Under the pieces are notes generated by a model. It was not told where the DNA came from. It saw only the letters and a list, made by a program, of their open reading frames with translations, and did no database searches. A stretch of 64,000 bases of DNA from Dromaius novaehollandiae (Eukaryota; Chordata; Aves; Casuariiformes; Dromaiidae). Shown here in pieces: positions 51,101 to 63,300 of this stretch; the stretch's first letter is position 1, and each line of letters starts with the position of its first letter. The stretch covers positions 35,591,981 through 35,655,980 of the forward strand of contig NC_088098.1 in the NCBI RefSeq assembly GCF_036370855.1. Direction: 5' to 3'. Both the position numbers and the translations under genes were made by a program.

Positions 51101-54100
51101 TTACATTTTAATTAAATAATAAAACTTAAAGAGCTTATGTAAAAGGAAGAATGAGTTTGCTAATTTATTGAGGAATAATGCGATGGAGCAATCCCAAGCT
51201 CTGTATTAGCAAAGGATGCATTATTTTCAATCATCTGTTCACAGTTTCTATTAACCTTTCATGTGGTTTTATACTGTTGTTTTTAAATTAGTACAAATGA
51301 TTTAAGAGATATTACAGTTTCCAGAAATAAGAAAAATAGTCTAGAAAATTCTGACAAGTCACCATTTACCAAAGAGCTATTGTTTTTCTACTGTAAGAGG
51401 AAGTTTTCTCTCTCCTACCAATATTTTTTCAATATAGATGATACAGAAATTTAAATTGTAAGATATTTGTCTAAGATAGATTTGTGAACTGGCATTAATT
51501 ATGAAAAAGAATACAAGAGCTTTGAGACCTCCACAGCATTTTGCCTGCAAACAGCACAGAAGTGAATGTAGTTAGTAAGTCATTCAGCAAGCTCCAGACA
51601 ACAGTAGTACCACAAAACAGCTGTTATTCTCAATTCTGTCACAGTTAATAGCCTGAAATCCTCAATATGCAGTAGCACTTGTATATGGCATAATTGCTTA
51701 TTCAGACAAGAATGGAATCTCTTTAAATTTAAAGTATATTGTAGCATGTGATACCTGGAATTTTGATAAAAACACAGGAAATTAAAACAGCATGTTGAAT
51801 ACAATATAATGTCTGTAAATTGCAGCTACTTAGCATGCCTTTAAATGTAGAATCTGAAAGCTGGTGGGCTTTTCTCCCCTTGAGATTTGAATCTTTTTAC
51901 ACTATACAAATATTTGAAACATGTTCTGAGCTACAACACTGCAAGGAGATCCCTGAAGTTGCTTATTTCTGAATTGCAAATATGTGTGTGTATGTAGACG
52001 TAATGTCCTTTTCTTACATGCTACCACACAGTTCAGATTACACAAAGTTTTACTTCAATAACATTCCCTTGATTTCTCATCTCACTTTCACTCTTTAAAA
52101 TTACTGTAGACATTTGCCTGGATATTCGTGGTTATATTCACCCTAAATCACACAGTTCACTTTCTGTGACACTGCAACTTGTGAGAATAGAGGATCTCAG
52201 GGAGAAGAAAACTAGCCATAGGACATGAAGTTTTAAGGCACACCCTGTTGTCACTTGCATAACCCCAGAAAGAGCGGCCAGGCGGTAAGACCTGGCATTG
52301 CGAGGGGCTTCTGCCAACTCAGGTGTGTGTGGCAAGGCTGGGAAGAGCCTGTGTGACAGTGTTGTGCTAGCAATACCCTGTAGGTTATATGCACATTTGC
52401 ATGGGCAAAAATGTGCTTTGCCTGCTGTCCTGGTCTCAGTTAGAGGGTGGGATGGTGATGGATGTTGGTAAAAGTGCCTCTTCCCCAGGACACCGGGATC
52501 CACTCTAGGAACTGGTTGCCAGTGTGCAATATCACTACCTGACAACCTGCTCCTACTTCGGACATAGCTGACACATGGAAACTGCTCCAATGTGTTTTAT
52601 AATTGCAGTCACTGCTTTCTCATGAGACACGATTAGCTCTTGCAAAATTCAGTATGGTGGAGCAGAGATGACCTGTGAGTTAAGATTACACACATCCGGT
52701 GGGTAGGCTGTTGAAGAAGGAAAGTATAACAAGTATTGCACTGTGGGAATACTAGGAGCCACATTTCTCCCCGTATTTACCCTGCCTCTTTGCAGCTTGG
52801 TGCTCGAGGGCAGCACCAGGCTCCACCACCAGGAGCAGCAGCCGGGCTACCTCCAAGGCACCTCCACCGCCTTGCACACTGCCCCACAGGCCCGCTCCGG
52901 GAGGAAACGGGCGGTGAGGTCTTCCCCAGCTCAGCGGGGAAGCCCTCAGGAAGCTCTGTCCTTCGCAGTGTGGAGCACGCTGTGACTCTGAATCTCTCTC
53001 TCTACCTGCTAAAAGAGTATGACCCAGCCCTTTTCTCACCTTTCAGATAGACAAAGCTCGTTTAGCTCTTGGGAATATACTCACACAGGCGCTCAGGTTC
53101 TCTTGCAGGGCCTGGAAGGCACTAATAACGTACAGCCTTTCACTTCCCACTCCAAGATGAGTGAAAACATTTTTCACATAGAATGACAAGAGCTGATCTC
53201 GAACGCTGCAGTTTGTCTGAAAACAAAGCAGGGGCAAAGTTGCCTAATGTAAAACTCGGAAGCCAAGTTGGCCTAAAATTTCAGTCTTGTAAAAATATAA
53301 GTGTTTAGAAAACATACAACCTATGAAAACATTTTCATGATTTTCAGTATCTTATTAGATTGCTTCCTTTGTTTTTTTAAACAACTGAGTATAACACTTT
53401 GGTTTCTGAAGGAAAGGCGGGTGGGTGCTGTGCTGGCGTGGAAAAGAATATGGGCAAGACTAACCACAAATGGAAGTAACAGCAACAGATCTATTTAACA
53501 CTCAAAGCATAGAAGGAAGATGAATAGGGGAATTAAGTCAGATCATCTTGGACAAATTGTAGGTGTCATTGCGAAGGTAGCAGAGAACAGGTTGAGGGCA
53601 GAGAAACAGGAGGCCTGCGTCCAGTTCCTCCACATCAATGTCCCGCACCATTTGAGATGCTGAAGGGTATCCCACCCATCCCATAGCGGGTGCTCCAGAA
53701 GAGACTGGTCACCCTCTGTGCCCTGTGTCATACCTTCCTGGCCTGTGTGATGTTTTGGATACCCAAAGATATTTCAAACAACAATACACCTATATTTAGG
53801 CAATTGAACCAAGCATCAGATGTGAAATTCCCACAGCAGTGGAATTCAGCTACGGATTAAGGCACCTGAATGGGGATGTCCACATGCAGGTGCCCGCAGG
53901 CATCCTAGGAGCCAATACTCCCAGGGCAATCAATGAAATCCAGCAGAGCCCAAAGGCAGATTTAGTTGACAGGCCTATAGGTCTCTACTTAGCGGCAAAC
54001 TGACTCCATCAATGCTATTGACTAGATCTCTGTATAAAGGAAGCTAAAGTATCTCACACACTTGTAGCCACCCAAGTTCAGTGTCTCACTCCCATGCTGA

Positions 54101-55356
54101 ATGGCACTGGAGGGCTCTGCTGTCTCTCCCCCAGGGCACTGGCAAAACCCACAGCAGCTCGTTGGGCATCCTGGATGCTCTGAGGCATCACTGGGCCATC
54201 TGCAGCACTGCATGCCCTCAGCAGAGCATGTCTCAGCTGCTAGGATGGCAACTGTGGCCCTGGCCCTCATGCAAATTGTTTAGTCCCTAGAAAGCATTGC
54301 TCATGAAGATCATACACTGCCAAGCTTGCGCTGGAACAGCAAGTGCTACCATGAGCACACTCCTCCCCAACACAGCAAACACCCTCACTCAGCTCCCACA
54401 GAGAGCACCACTGCTACCTCCTGGAGACAAATGCCACCAGCCAGCTTTCCACATCCACCTTTTTCTCCCCGTACCATGCTCACCTGTTTCTTAATGGCCC
54501 GTAGGAAAGTCCCTTTCTGAAGGGTAAAGGTAACACTCGTCCTCTAAGCAGAGGATTTGATTAAGCACATGGCCATCATAAATACAATGTCCTTCACAAT
54601 TAAACACAGCTGACTTTTGTGTCAGCTGTCATTCCCTTTGATCACACATTCATGTCTCTACAGACCAAAGGAGAAACAAAGTAAGAAAACGGAAAACTAG
54701 TTGTATAATGCTTACCATAAACATCATTTTTGTTGTCTTTTTTAGCAGTCTTGTGTTCTTGATGAGATCTTTCTGTAAAATATAATGTACTAGTATTAAT
54801 TAATCTTTGAAAAGGAAGGGATTTTTATTCTGGTTTGTACAAAACTTAGCTTCGTGCAGTAGTGATTCATAGCTAGGGCCTCCAGGTATAATAGTAGTGG
54901 TAGTAATGATAATAATAATCTTATTCGGCTGTATGATGAGGACTCGTCAAATCTATGTTCCACTCCCAGCCTAGCTGCAAACTTCTTCCATGACCTTGGC
55001 AAACTCATCTCACCACTCTGTACATCTTCATTTTCCCATCGTTAAGAATGGAAGAGCATCATTACCCTATCTCTCAGACCTGTAGCAATCGTTCATCTGT
55101 TAAAGTTTCCAAGTACTCAATAATGAAGTTGCCAAAGAAGAATCTACAAATAAAATAAACTTTTCAGTTGGTGGGATCAACTTACAGGAACAGATGATTT
55201 TAAACTAGTTGCCTTGATATACAGGTTCTCTGTCACTTGGAAGAGGAGTCCTTTTCGGCAGGTATGCTTTCCTGTAGGTAACCTTTTCCCTTCCACAATG
55301 AAAAGACAAAGCAGAACAAAAAATCGCCCAGATCTGAAAATAGAATATACTTTCAT
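48066..55356 (-). CDS. IL26: Interleukin-26, complete five-exon gene
   Basis: Encodes IL-26, an IL-10-family cytokine made by activated T and NK cells that signals through IL20RA/IL10RB to STAT3. The CDS joins 55186-55356, 54716-54772, 53085-53216, 48238-48303 and 48066-48152: 57+19+44+22+28 = 170 residues, against 171 in human. All introns are GT-AG and phase 0. Matches to human IL-26 run through every exon: ENLYIKATSLK (helix A), IKNTRLLKKTTK, QLLSFYVKNVF, the exon 4 block, and GIYKAIHELDILLPWI, the family C-terminal helix. The signal peptide covers about residues 1-23. Mature cysteines are at 33, 79, 120 and 123, with sequons at N78 and N116. The product is rich in lysine and arginine. No IL22 is visible within 8 kb upstream. 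Confidence 0.96.
48153..48237 (-). other. IL26: IL26 intron 4, only 85 bp
   Basis: Lies between GTAAGAG and a pyrimidine-rich TTTGTCTTCTTGACAG acceptor. It is short for this gene but complete. Confidence 0.85.
48238..48303 (-). CDS. IL26: IL26 exon 4
   Basis: This 66-nt exon, the same length as in human, codes residues 121-142: LPCAPST followed by RLTPAVKKIKRTFQK. It carries C123 and a second basic cluster (K134, K135, K137, R138). The acceptor CCCTTCAG and donor GTAAGA are intact. It is separated from exon 3 by a 4.8-kb intron, so it is easily missed without the protein match. Confidence 0.93.
48304..53084 (-). other. IL26: IL26 intron 3 with a GC/CpG-rich block
   Basis: This 4781-bp intron is ordinary AT-rich sequence except for a GC-rich, CpG-bearing block at about 49060-49870 and a smaller one at about 52790-52990. 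I found no further exon in it. Overlapping open frames of 80-138 codons at 49032-49500 lie on both strands and have no recognisable domain. Confidence 0.7.
53085..53216 (-). CDS. IL26: IL26 exon 3
   Basis: This 132-nt exon codes residues 77-120, from TNCSVRDQLLSFYVKNVFTH to ...ALQENLSAC. It holds C79 and C120 and the sequons N78-C-S and N116-L-S. The acceptor TTTTCAG and donor GTGAGT are intact. It matches human NCQFQEQLLSFFMEDVFGQL and SLRQKLSHC in order and spacing. Confidence 0.95.
53217..54715 (-). other. IL26: IL26 intron 2
   Basis: This 1499-bp GT-AG intron contains several short open frames on both strands and no recognised repeat or exon. The sequence around 54090-54500 is moderately GC-rich but lacks CpG. 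Confidence 0.7.
54716..54772 (-). CDS. IL26: IL26 exon 2
   Basis: This 57-nt exon codes KDLIKNTRLLKKTTKMMFM (residues 58-76), nearly superimposable on the human IKNIRLLKKKTKKQFM block. The acceptor TTTTACAG and donor GTAAGC are intact. Its K/R cluster corresponds to the cationic segment implicated in DNA binding and antimicrobial action of human IL-26. Confidence 0.94.
54940..55090 (+). mobile_element. MIR-like SINE in IL26 intron 1
   Basis: TTCCACTCCCAGCCTAGCTG, then CCATGACCTTGGCAAACTCA, then TCTGTACATCTTCATTTTCC, then CATCGTTAAGAATGGAAG follow the sense MIR consensus (GTGACCTTGGGCAAGTTACT ... CAGTTTCCTCATCTGTAAAATG). It lies within the 413-bp intron 1 (54773-55185), antisense to IL26. Confidence 0.65.
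55186..55356 (-). CDS. IL26: IL26 exon 1 (coding part)
   Basis: Residues 1-57. The start chosen is the ATG at 55354-55356 (MKVYSIFRSGRFFVLLCLFI). The frame stays open upstream but only through a TTG, so this ATG is the first usable one, and it leaves a normal signal peptide. The exon carries C33 and the helix A sequence ENLYIKATSLK. The donor is GTAAGT after the CCT codon. Confidence 0.93.
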
Positions 55357-55536
55357 CTTCGCTTCCAAATCTTCGTGCCTCTGTTACAGTCACAACAGCA
55401 TATGTGATACAGCAAGACCGGTTAGATGACAGGGGTTAACCTAATTTTGTTAACCCTCAAAGCAGCTTCTGCACTGAGATGCTCACGTAGATAACCTCTT
55501 GCTTATGTGCTGGCTGCTCAGTATTGTCGCTCTGCT

Positions 55537-55544
55537 TTTTTATA
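55537..55544 (-). promoter_or_regulatory. IL26: IL26 TATA box (predicted)
   Basis: TATAAAAA on the minus strand, 180 bp upstream of the chosen ATG. It would place the start site near 55510 and give a 5' UTR of about 150 nt. It is the best TATA match immediately upstream of exon 1. Confidence 0.6.
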
Positions 55545-57595
55545 CATCTTGCTCCACTTTCGACAAATTTGACCACAGTCATCTGTGACGTTTTCTAAAT
55601 GATAGCTCCATGTTTACTGGCAGCAGGGTCAAGGTTTCCAAGAAAGAAGAACTTCCCTCTCATGTGAGAAGCCTTCTTTCTTTTAAGTGGTGGTCAATGA
55701 AGAAAAAGTAAAGCTGGTTAGCTTGGTTTTGTCATAAAATATACCAAACATGAAATCTTTTTTGATTTTTCCACAAAACTTTATAGCAGCACATTTCTTA
55801 AAGGTAATGGCCCAGGGATTAAAAAAAGAAAAACTTTGCTAATTTGCTGTAAGAAGCATTAAAAGGTCAGTTATCTATAAGGAAATTGGACTAAACTGCA
55901 ATTAAAACTTCACTGTCCAGTCTTTGAGAAGAGAAGTGTTTTGTTTCAGGGGCACAGCAGTGAGTAGCAAAGGAGCTGCTGCCTATTTTGGTCTCTTTAG
56001 TTAATCTTTTGTCAAAGTACAATTTGCCCTCTGTAGGAGCAGCAGGTTGTTGAAGAGTGAAGGAGAGGGCTCTGGGGAGGGCTTCAGAGAGGCTCTGGTC
56101 AAGTGCTGGGACATGCCTGGGTATCATGATGCACCCAGAGCATACTGAGAGCCAAGGCTCACTAAGAAAGGACATAGAAGATCCCAGCATGCCCAACACA
56201 GAGGTGGTAAAATTAAAGCTGTGGAGTCAGAAGGTCACTCTTCTACAGGGATGCCCAGATAGAGTTGGTCGGTCTGTGTCTCTGGCCTGCCTTTGGTCCA
56301 GGCAAAAGCTGAGGGCTTTAGAGCGGTCTGAAGTGAAATTGGAAGAATGGGATAAACCAGCTCAGGTACAACTGCATATATGCAGCGAACGTTACTCCAA
56401 GGATAGACTTGGAAATCCTGAAGTGACACCAGTGATGTGAAGCTGTTAAGCCATGGAAGGGTATAAGTTAGCTGTCAAGACTCTCAGGGCTTGCTGAGTT
56501 GCATGCGAAAGCAGGCAGAAAGTAACTTTTCATCAGGCACTGCAGTACTTCCACCTATAGTGATACCATTTTTATTGGAAGTAAAAGTAGATTCTTTAAA
56601 TATTCATGCAGGAAAGAGCTTTTTATTCCTTTAGTGTTTCAAGAGCAACACAGAAGGGCTTAGGCAGACCAGGGAAATGGTTTAAGCTACAGCTGAGACC
56701 CCTCAAGGAGATACGGAGTTGCCAGTGTCAGTGTCAGATCCCAGGAGCAGGGATCAGCCAGTGCCAGCTCGGGGACCTGAACCAGCCCTGGGAGGAAGAA
56801 AAGTGAGAAGAGCTGGGTAATAAACTCATCTCTGCCTGATCCAGCTAGCCGTTTGCACAGGCAAATGTGCATACAGCCTCTGGACCAACCTGGACTCGCA
56901 TCCCAAGCATCCCACCTGTAATAGCTCTGGGAAATATATTTTACCACAGGACCATCCACACAACCCAGAAGCTTCTCCAGCACTGAAGTGCTCACAGGGT
57001 CCAGGACCAAAAAGAATTGCTAAGGGCTGGGGAGGAAAGCTTAAGCATTTAGAAATGATGATTTGGAGAGGATGAAGAACTGTGTGCATCTTAGTGCTCA
57101 TTCAAACCATGGTCTGTGATTAAACATTCCAAATATTGTCACACTTACTAGATGAGATGTACCAAACCTCACCATATGAGGTGTGCGGACAGCAGATTAG
57201 CCACTTACTTCTAGTTTGTTCCTAGAAGGGGATCTCAGGCAGTAGCCAGAACGAGTCAAAGCGCAAAACTGCCTCAGGTTCCCCAAGATGTGGTACTCCC
57301 CTGATCAACAGTTTTCCACTAAAATAAATGGGCCACGTAGCCCAGATGTAATGGCTTTTCACAAGAAAATCAATAATTTTCAACATCTCTGAAACTTCCG
57401 ATGTTGCTGGAAAACCCTTTAGCCCACAAGTTTCATTTTCTCTGTTCTGTAAGCTCCTATCACCATACTTAGAGGACTATAGCAGTAATGCCATTACATT
57501 GGGCTCTGGAGATCTTCACGTGTGAATCAGCAAACAGCTTAGTGAATCTAGCTTACATTTCAGTTAGGTGGTGCAGAAGGATGGTTGCCATAATT

Positions 57596-57610
57596 AAAAA
57601 AAAAAAAAAA
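57596..57610 (+). repeat. Poly-A tract followed by GGAAATAAGG duplicates
   Basis: Fifteen A, then GGAAATAAGGAAATAAGG. No retrocopy body is seen upstream. Confidence 0.8.
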
Positions 57611-60274
57611 GGAAATAAGGAAATAAGGCTTCCTAAGATTTTCCTGTCATAGAAGGATCATGGGCACCATTTAGTATCAGATCTTGAAAAGTCGGTTATA
57701 CTTTCACCTCTTTTGAAATGGTGACTGAATTACTACTCAGAGAATAGCCTTATTCCTATAAGCTTCTCAGTTTGTTACCTGTTCAGAACAAAGATGTTTT
57801 TTTTCTTTGGGGTCTCATTTAGTGCTTTGCACACTGGATTTGCCTGCCTACTTTGGCACACAGGCATAATTATGGTATAAATAACAAATAATATTGAATA
57901 CCAAAGAGCCGGGATTACTCAGTGTTTAAAGTTATATGAAGCAGTAGGAGAAACAAATTCAAGGTCACCTGCCCATTTGGCAATGTAGACAGAAAAGAGC
58001 TGCGAAGCTGTGTGTGCACACTAGAATCGGCATACCCAGAGCCAGGCTGTGGACAACAGCAAAACACACCATGAAGCATGTTGACTTCCAAACCTAAGCA
58101 GGAACCCCAGGAGTTTAAGAAGCCTGCCCCAAAGGAACTGGGCTCTCACGGTACTGAAAAATGTAAGTACACAATACCACAAGTGATTAGGGAACTGCTA
58201 ACACATGGGAAGTTCATGGGTTACAGTAATACAAAGTGTGTAAAATCATGATAATGAGAATGAAAGAAAAATAAAAGAACCATGAGAAAATAATAGGAAA
58301 TAAATTTCGAACTAAGATTTTGCTTCAAAGAGCACTAACAAAATAGCCAACTTATTAGAGAAGAAAACCTGGCCTAATGCACCTGGGCTAGCGACTATGT
58401 TTCAAAGGCTGTGAGTGATCTACAACTTCATGGGGAAGCTCCCATGAATACAGGCCCAGCGCAAGAGACCACCAGTTAGGAAGATAATCTTTCTTTCATC
58501 ACCTTGTCGTTAACATGGAGTTGTCCTGATCTACATGAGTTAAGTAGATACTACTAATATTATCTTGATCTATGTAAAATGAACAGATACAACCACTGCT
58601 ACCAGAAAGTTATGTTAGTCTATATAAGGTAACAAACATACCTACTGGTTGTTTTCCAACTTAGCTGACTTTCTGATCTCCATCCATAAAAAATCTTGGC
58701 TAGTTTCTTACTTCTGAGACCTTTCACATTTTCTGGTTATTTTATTTCCTATTAGCATAACTAGAGCTATGCTTCCTATAAACATTACTCACATTCGCTT
58801 AGCTGCTGTTAATATTATCTTGTGGTATCTCTTAAGATGATTATTTACTATTTCTTTTGTTCTCTTTTCCTGTTTAATACACTTAAGTCTTCTAAAAAAC
58901 AATAGGTCTACACAAAGCTGCAGTCCTATGGCTCAGAAATATGATTGGATGAGTAATGATGGAGTCCAGTGGGATTTTCCAAAAGCTGTGGGAGACAATA
59001 TCCATCCTACCATATGACACAAAAACTGAGAGACCCAGTGACTGTTATGGAGGGAAGTTTGGAGTGGAAGAGCTCCTAGAATCCAAACCTAATTCTGCAA
59101 TCACATTAACACATCTGTAGTGAACATAGGCACATAGGTAAGCACAAAATGCCCACCAGTGTTAAACACTGCTTTTTGTAGCCTTCTGTTAGTATCTGAA
59201 ACAACAGGAGCCTTTGGAGCTGCTATAGATTTTTCACAATTACTGAACAATTATGAGCCAAGTTTTCAGACATGGGTGCCTAACCTATCCATGCCAACCC
59301 TGGGCACCCAATGATTCAATGCCACCAGCTTCAATATTCATAAAAGGCATGGAAACAGCTGAATAGCATGAGCAGATGGTACTAGCAGCTTCTGCTTAAA
59401 CATTGTACATACGCAGCTCTGGTTTGGGAAAAAACCTACATAACTAAAATTGAGATAGTATAAGAAAGTCTGCAGATAAATATTTGCTGTCCAGGATAGG
59501 AGTGTCAGTCTGGTGCCTTTCTCATCCCTGACCATGTAGTCACTGCACTTGTTCCCGTGGGGCACCCGCGCTGCAAGGTGCCTGCCCGGGTGCTTCTCAC
59601 CCTGCGTATACTCACCACAAGCAGAATTTTTTCACTCTATGCGTTAGACAAACTTCACAAAAATTCTAAGGCATTAAGTAGAGCAGAAATCAGACTCAAA
59701 CCTAGGCGAAGAAACCAAACCAAACCAAAAAAAAAACCCAAACCCAATTACATTTCCTCTGGGGATTTGCATCTCTTTGCACTTTATGAGTAACATCTTA
59801 TGAATAGTCCTCAAATGTGAATTGCTGTAAAACATCCTGGTAGTCTCCTCTCATCTTCAGGGAACAACATGGACTCGTTCAAGTGGCTGGTGTCCCTATT
59901 TTACTGGTCTGGTTTTGTCTGTGTTTCAGTTTGGTAACAGATTGCCAACAATTGCCTGTGAGACTAGTTTTATTTCAGCCATCTGACAAGAAGATCTCAC
60001 TCGGTCTTTTCAAAGACAAATTACAGAGTATTCAGAGTCCAGTTTGGAATCACCAAGGCAGCAAAACTAAAACTTTCCTTATGTGCACAGACAATAGACA
60101 AGAGTTTAATTTTTCAAAGTAGTAGGAGTTTTTATGGCCAGCAATTAGCTGCATTGGAAGAATGCTCAGCACTCCCTGAATATCTCAAGATGCCTTTCAA
60201 ATATCTCTAGCTGTGTAATTAAAAATCCCTAACCATTTCGCAGCTAGACAAGGATTTGAATTTGACATAAAACC

Positions 60275-60309
60275 ATATATATACATATATATATATATAT
60301 GCATATATA
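60275..60309. repeat. (AT)n microsatellite
   Basis: Alternating A/T with a single interrupting C and one G. Confidence 0.9.
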
Positions 60310-63300
60310 CTGGTCACATTCTTGTAGTCTGATGACTAGATCTCTATTTGAGAGAAGTGGTTATTGAATACGAAAAAGTGTTCAAGCATATTCACATCAT
60401 TTCCATCAACCAGTTAAGTCATCACACCTAACTACAGTGATTCAGTCCTTCAGCTTTTCAGAAAATGTTACGGTCTGCTGCCACCAAACTCACATTAGGA
60501 AATCCCTGTACAGAGGTATTATTGCAGCGTTTACAGATATATTCTGCAATAACAGCTAACTCAACTTCCCCACATAGGCAGATGGCTATTCCAAACTCTT
60601 TATTTACTCTTGTGAAATGGAAGAAGGTTCAAGAGTCTGTGACCTGCTTTTTTTTGTAATTTCATTACAGCTTTATGGAAAGGTTTGTGCTGAAATTATA
60701 AAAGGAAAAAAAACCAAACCGCATGGAAACCCAGGTACGGTTCTGTGGGAGGAGAATGCCCACAGCTACTAGACTGGTAGAAGTGGGTCAGTTTGCATGA
60801 TACCACTTTTATACCAAAAAGCTTCTCTCTCCTTCCACCTCTGTGCCCCATTTTTCACAGTTTTCTCTCTCCCCCAATTTTGTTTTACCCTGCTCACTCT
60901 ATTTTTCACACATTTAAAATTGAATTTTCAAAGGTTTTCCCCCTCCATTCTTTTATCTCAGTATGGCCCTGAGCAGCTTGGCAATGCCAACGAAGGATGC
61001 TCGGATGGCTTCGTGACTCATGTCACCTGGGAGCTGGCCTGGAAGACTGTGAAGCTGCAGGAACCACAGCCTCCATTCTGGAAAGGTTTCTTCATGGTGG
61101 AGAAGAACACTATTTAAGCTATAAATAGGGCAGAGTTTGCTCAGACACAGCTGTGGTGTTACTAATGTAAAGTTTTGTGAGAAAAAAAAATTGAAATGTA
61201 ATTTACAATAATAATGAAATGATTGAATTTTCAGAAAATATTCAGTGACTGCCATGATAATTTACACAGAGGTTTAAGTAACCTAACCAGACACCAGTGA
61301 AAAATACTGCAATAGACTCTCTCAGCCAGCATGGCCATGTTAATAGCAGACAGCAGAACAAACTACATTACAGAAAATCATTGTAGATGACATCTATTTA
61401 GCAAAATTAGTCTTTCATTAAAAAAAAGAAAAAACATAGGAAATGTTTGCTTGCAGTGTATTTCCTAGTTTCAGCAAAGAACTAAAGATGTCCATTCGGT
61501 CTGGAGCTGAAGGTGTTCTGTTTAACGAAAATTGAACCAGTTTTAGTCTGTCCTTTTGAACCCTAACAAAAACGTGCTTACAGTATAATGGAAAACATTT
61601 GCCAACCCATCTTTCAGGAGACCTCTCCCCTCCAGTGAGATCTGTGCCAAAACTCTGGCTCCTGTTGGATTAATGGCCACTGAACAGCGGGAACTGAGGA
61701 CTAGACCATCTTTGTACCATGTGAGCAGGAATTAGTAACTGTCAGGCTGAGCGCTCGCAACTATGAAATGTCCTCCAGCCGGACAAACATCTCCTCCAAC
61801 AGTAGTACCAGAAAATGGAGACAGGGAAAGCAATGGCACAACAGGCAACCAGACGGTTCTTCTAGAGCATTTCTCCATTTTCCATTCCATTTTTCACCTC
61901 CCTCTGGTGAGTTTAAACCTGTTGGTAATAGCCATGCTTTCCCCAGTCGCACTCCATGGTGCCCTTGGAGGCAGTCCTCAGACCCCAAAGAGTCTGCGAC
62001 CTTAAGTCAGGAATTACTGCTACGCTGCCGTCTTTCCAGCTCTCATTCGAAAGCTCTTTAATGACTCCTGACTTCTGCACTTCTCACTGCCTCTCTGCCT
62101 TCTTTCTTAAAGGCTGCTTTCAATGAAGCTCATTAGTAGGAGCACTTTTTGTGGAAAATTTACTTTAATTAGCAGGTATGATCATATCGGACACTTTTTC
62201 ATAGGGAAGATATAGGAACTGAAAAATGATTTACTCATGAGAGGTTCATTTTGTAAAATTCTCCTGGCACAGGCCACATTAATGAGCACTATAGAAATAT
62301 CTAAGAGCAGAGTAAAATCTGGGCTTTTTGTTGCCAATATTTATAAAAAAGAGATCATATTGTAGAGACACCTAAAAGTTAAAGAAAAATAAAATATCAC
62401 ACAATATGAGTAGCACTTAGAGAGAAAGAATGCATCACAAATGTCAAAATATGCACTGAGATTTTCACTTAAGAGTAAGGAAATCTTGAGGCCTTTTTCC
62501 AATTAGGACAGCCAGGAAACTTTATGTTACCACCTAAAAGATAGCATTGCTTATTGCAATTAATATAATTAAGTTTAATTCAGTATATATTAATGATGAT
62601 AGTGATTAGACCTAGAGACCCAGGAGATACAGTACAATGAACTCAACATTTTCTACATTTTTAAGCTATTTTAGAAATGTAGAAAAAAATACTGATTTTA
62701 TCCAACTTCAAAGAGTTTTACTCTGTAGCCTGTTTTTAGGCTTTACTCTTTACTTAGTTTGTAGCATAAAATGGAAAACCATGCACAATATTTTAAATTA
62801 TAGAAGAGGTGTTTTAAACACACCTACTTAAGAGCTTCTTAAATAAATCAGAAATATTCCATATTCCATCTCTTAACATTTATAGATGTAGTAAAATTAT
62901 TAGGGAATCCTTATGTGCAAAATTATAGACACTTGGCTATAGAAACTCCCATGAACCCAAGTAATTTTGTACCTGTGACAAAAGTTTAAACATGCTTGTA
63001 GGAATGAATCAAAACTAATTAGAAAATTGTTGCAGTTTTCCTTATGAAAATATCTACTTTTCATTTTTTTAAAAATATAACCCCCTAGTTTCCAGTGAAC
63101 AAGCAATGAAAGCTCTAATAAAATCTTTCAGTACTAGTACCCATATAGGGAAGAACTTTTTATCAGGTTCATTGCAAACATTTTACCCCAATAACAGACA
63201 CCAGACAAACTCTTATGGGGTTGCAGAATCATTTCCATGCTTAAATTAGATTATTTAAAAGCAATTTTTTCCACCGGAGAGTTCCTTTCCTTGGGAAGGA

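Noticed and set aside
52138-52590. 150-codon minus-strand frame in IL26 intron 3
   Set aside because: It lies wholly within an intron, has no similarity I recognise, and is not needed to complete IL-26.
55357-55393. Extending the IL26 start upstream of 55356
   Set aside because: The upstream in-frame codons use TTG rather than ATG and would spoil the signal peptide; the ATG at 55354-55356 gives a normal one.
59856-60122. Plus-strand frame with a hydrophobic N-terminal stretch resembling a secreted protein
   Set aside because: The frame begins at GTG with no ATG, and the nearby ATG (MDSFKWL) is in another frame that stops after 23 codons.
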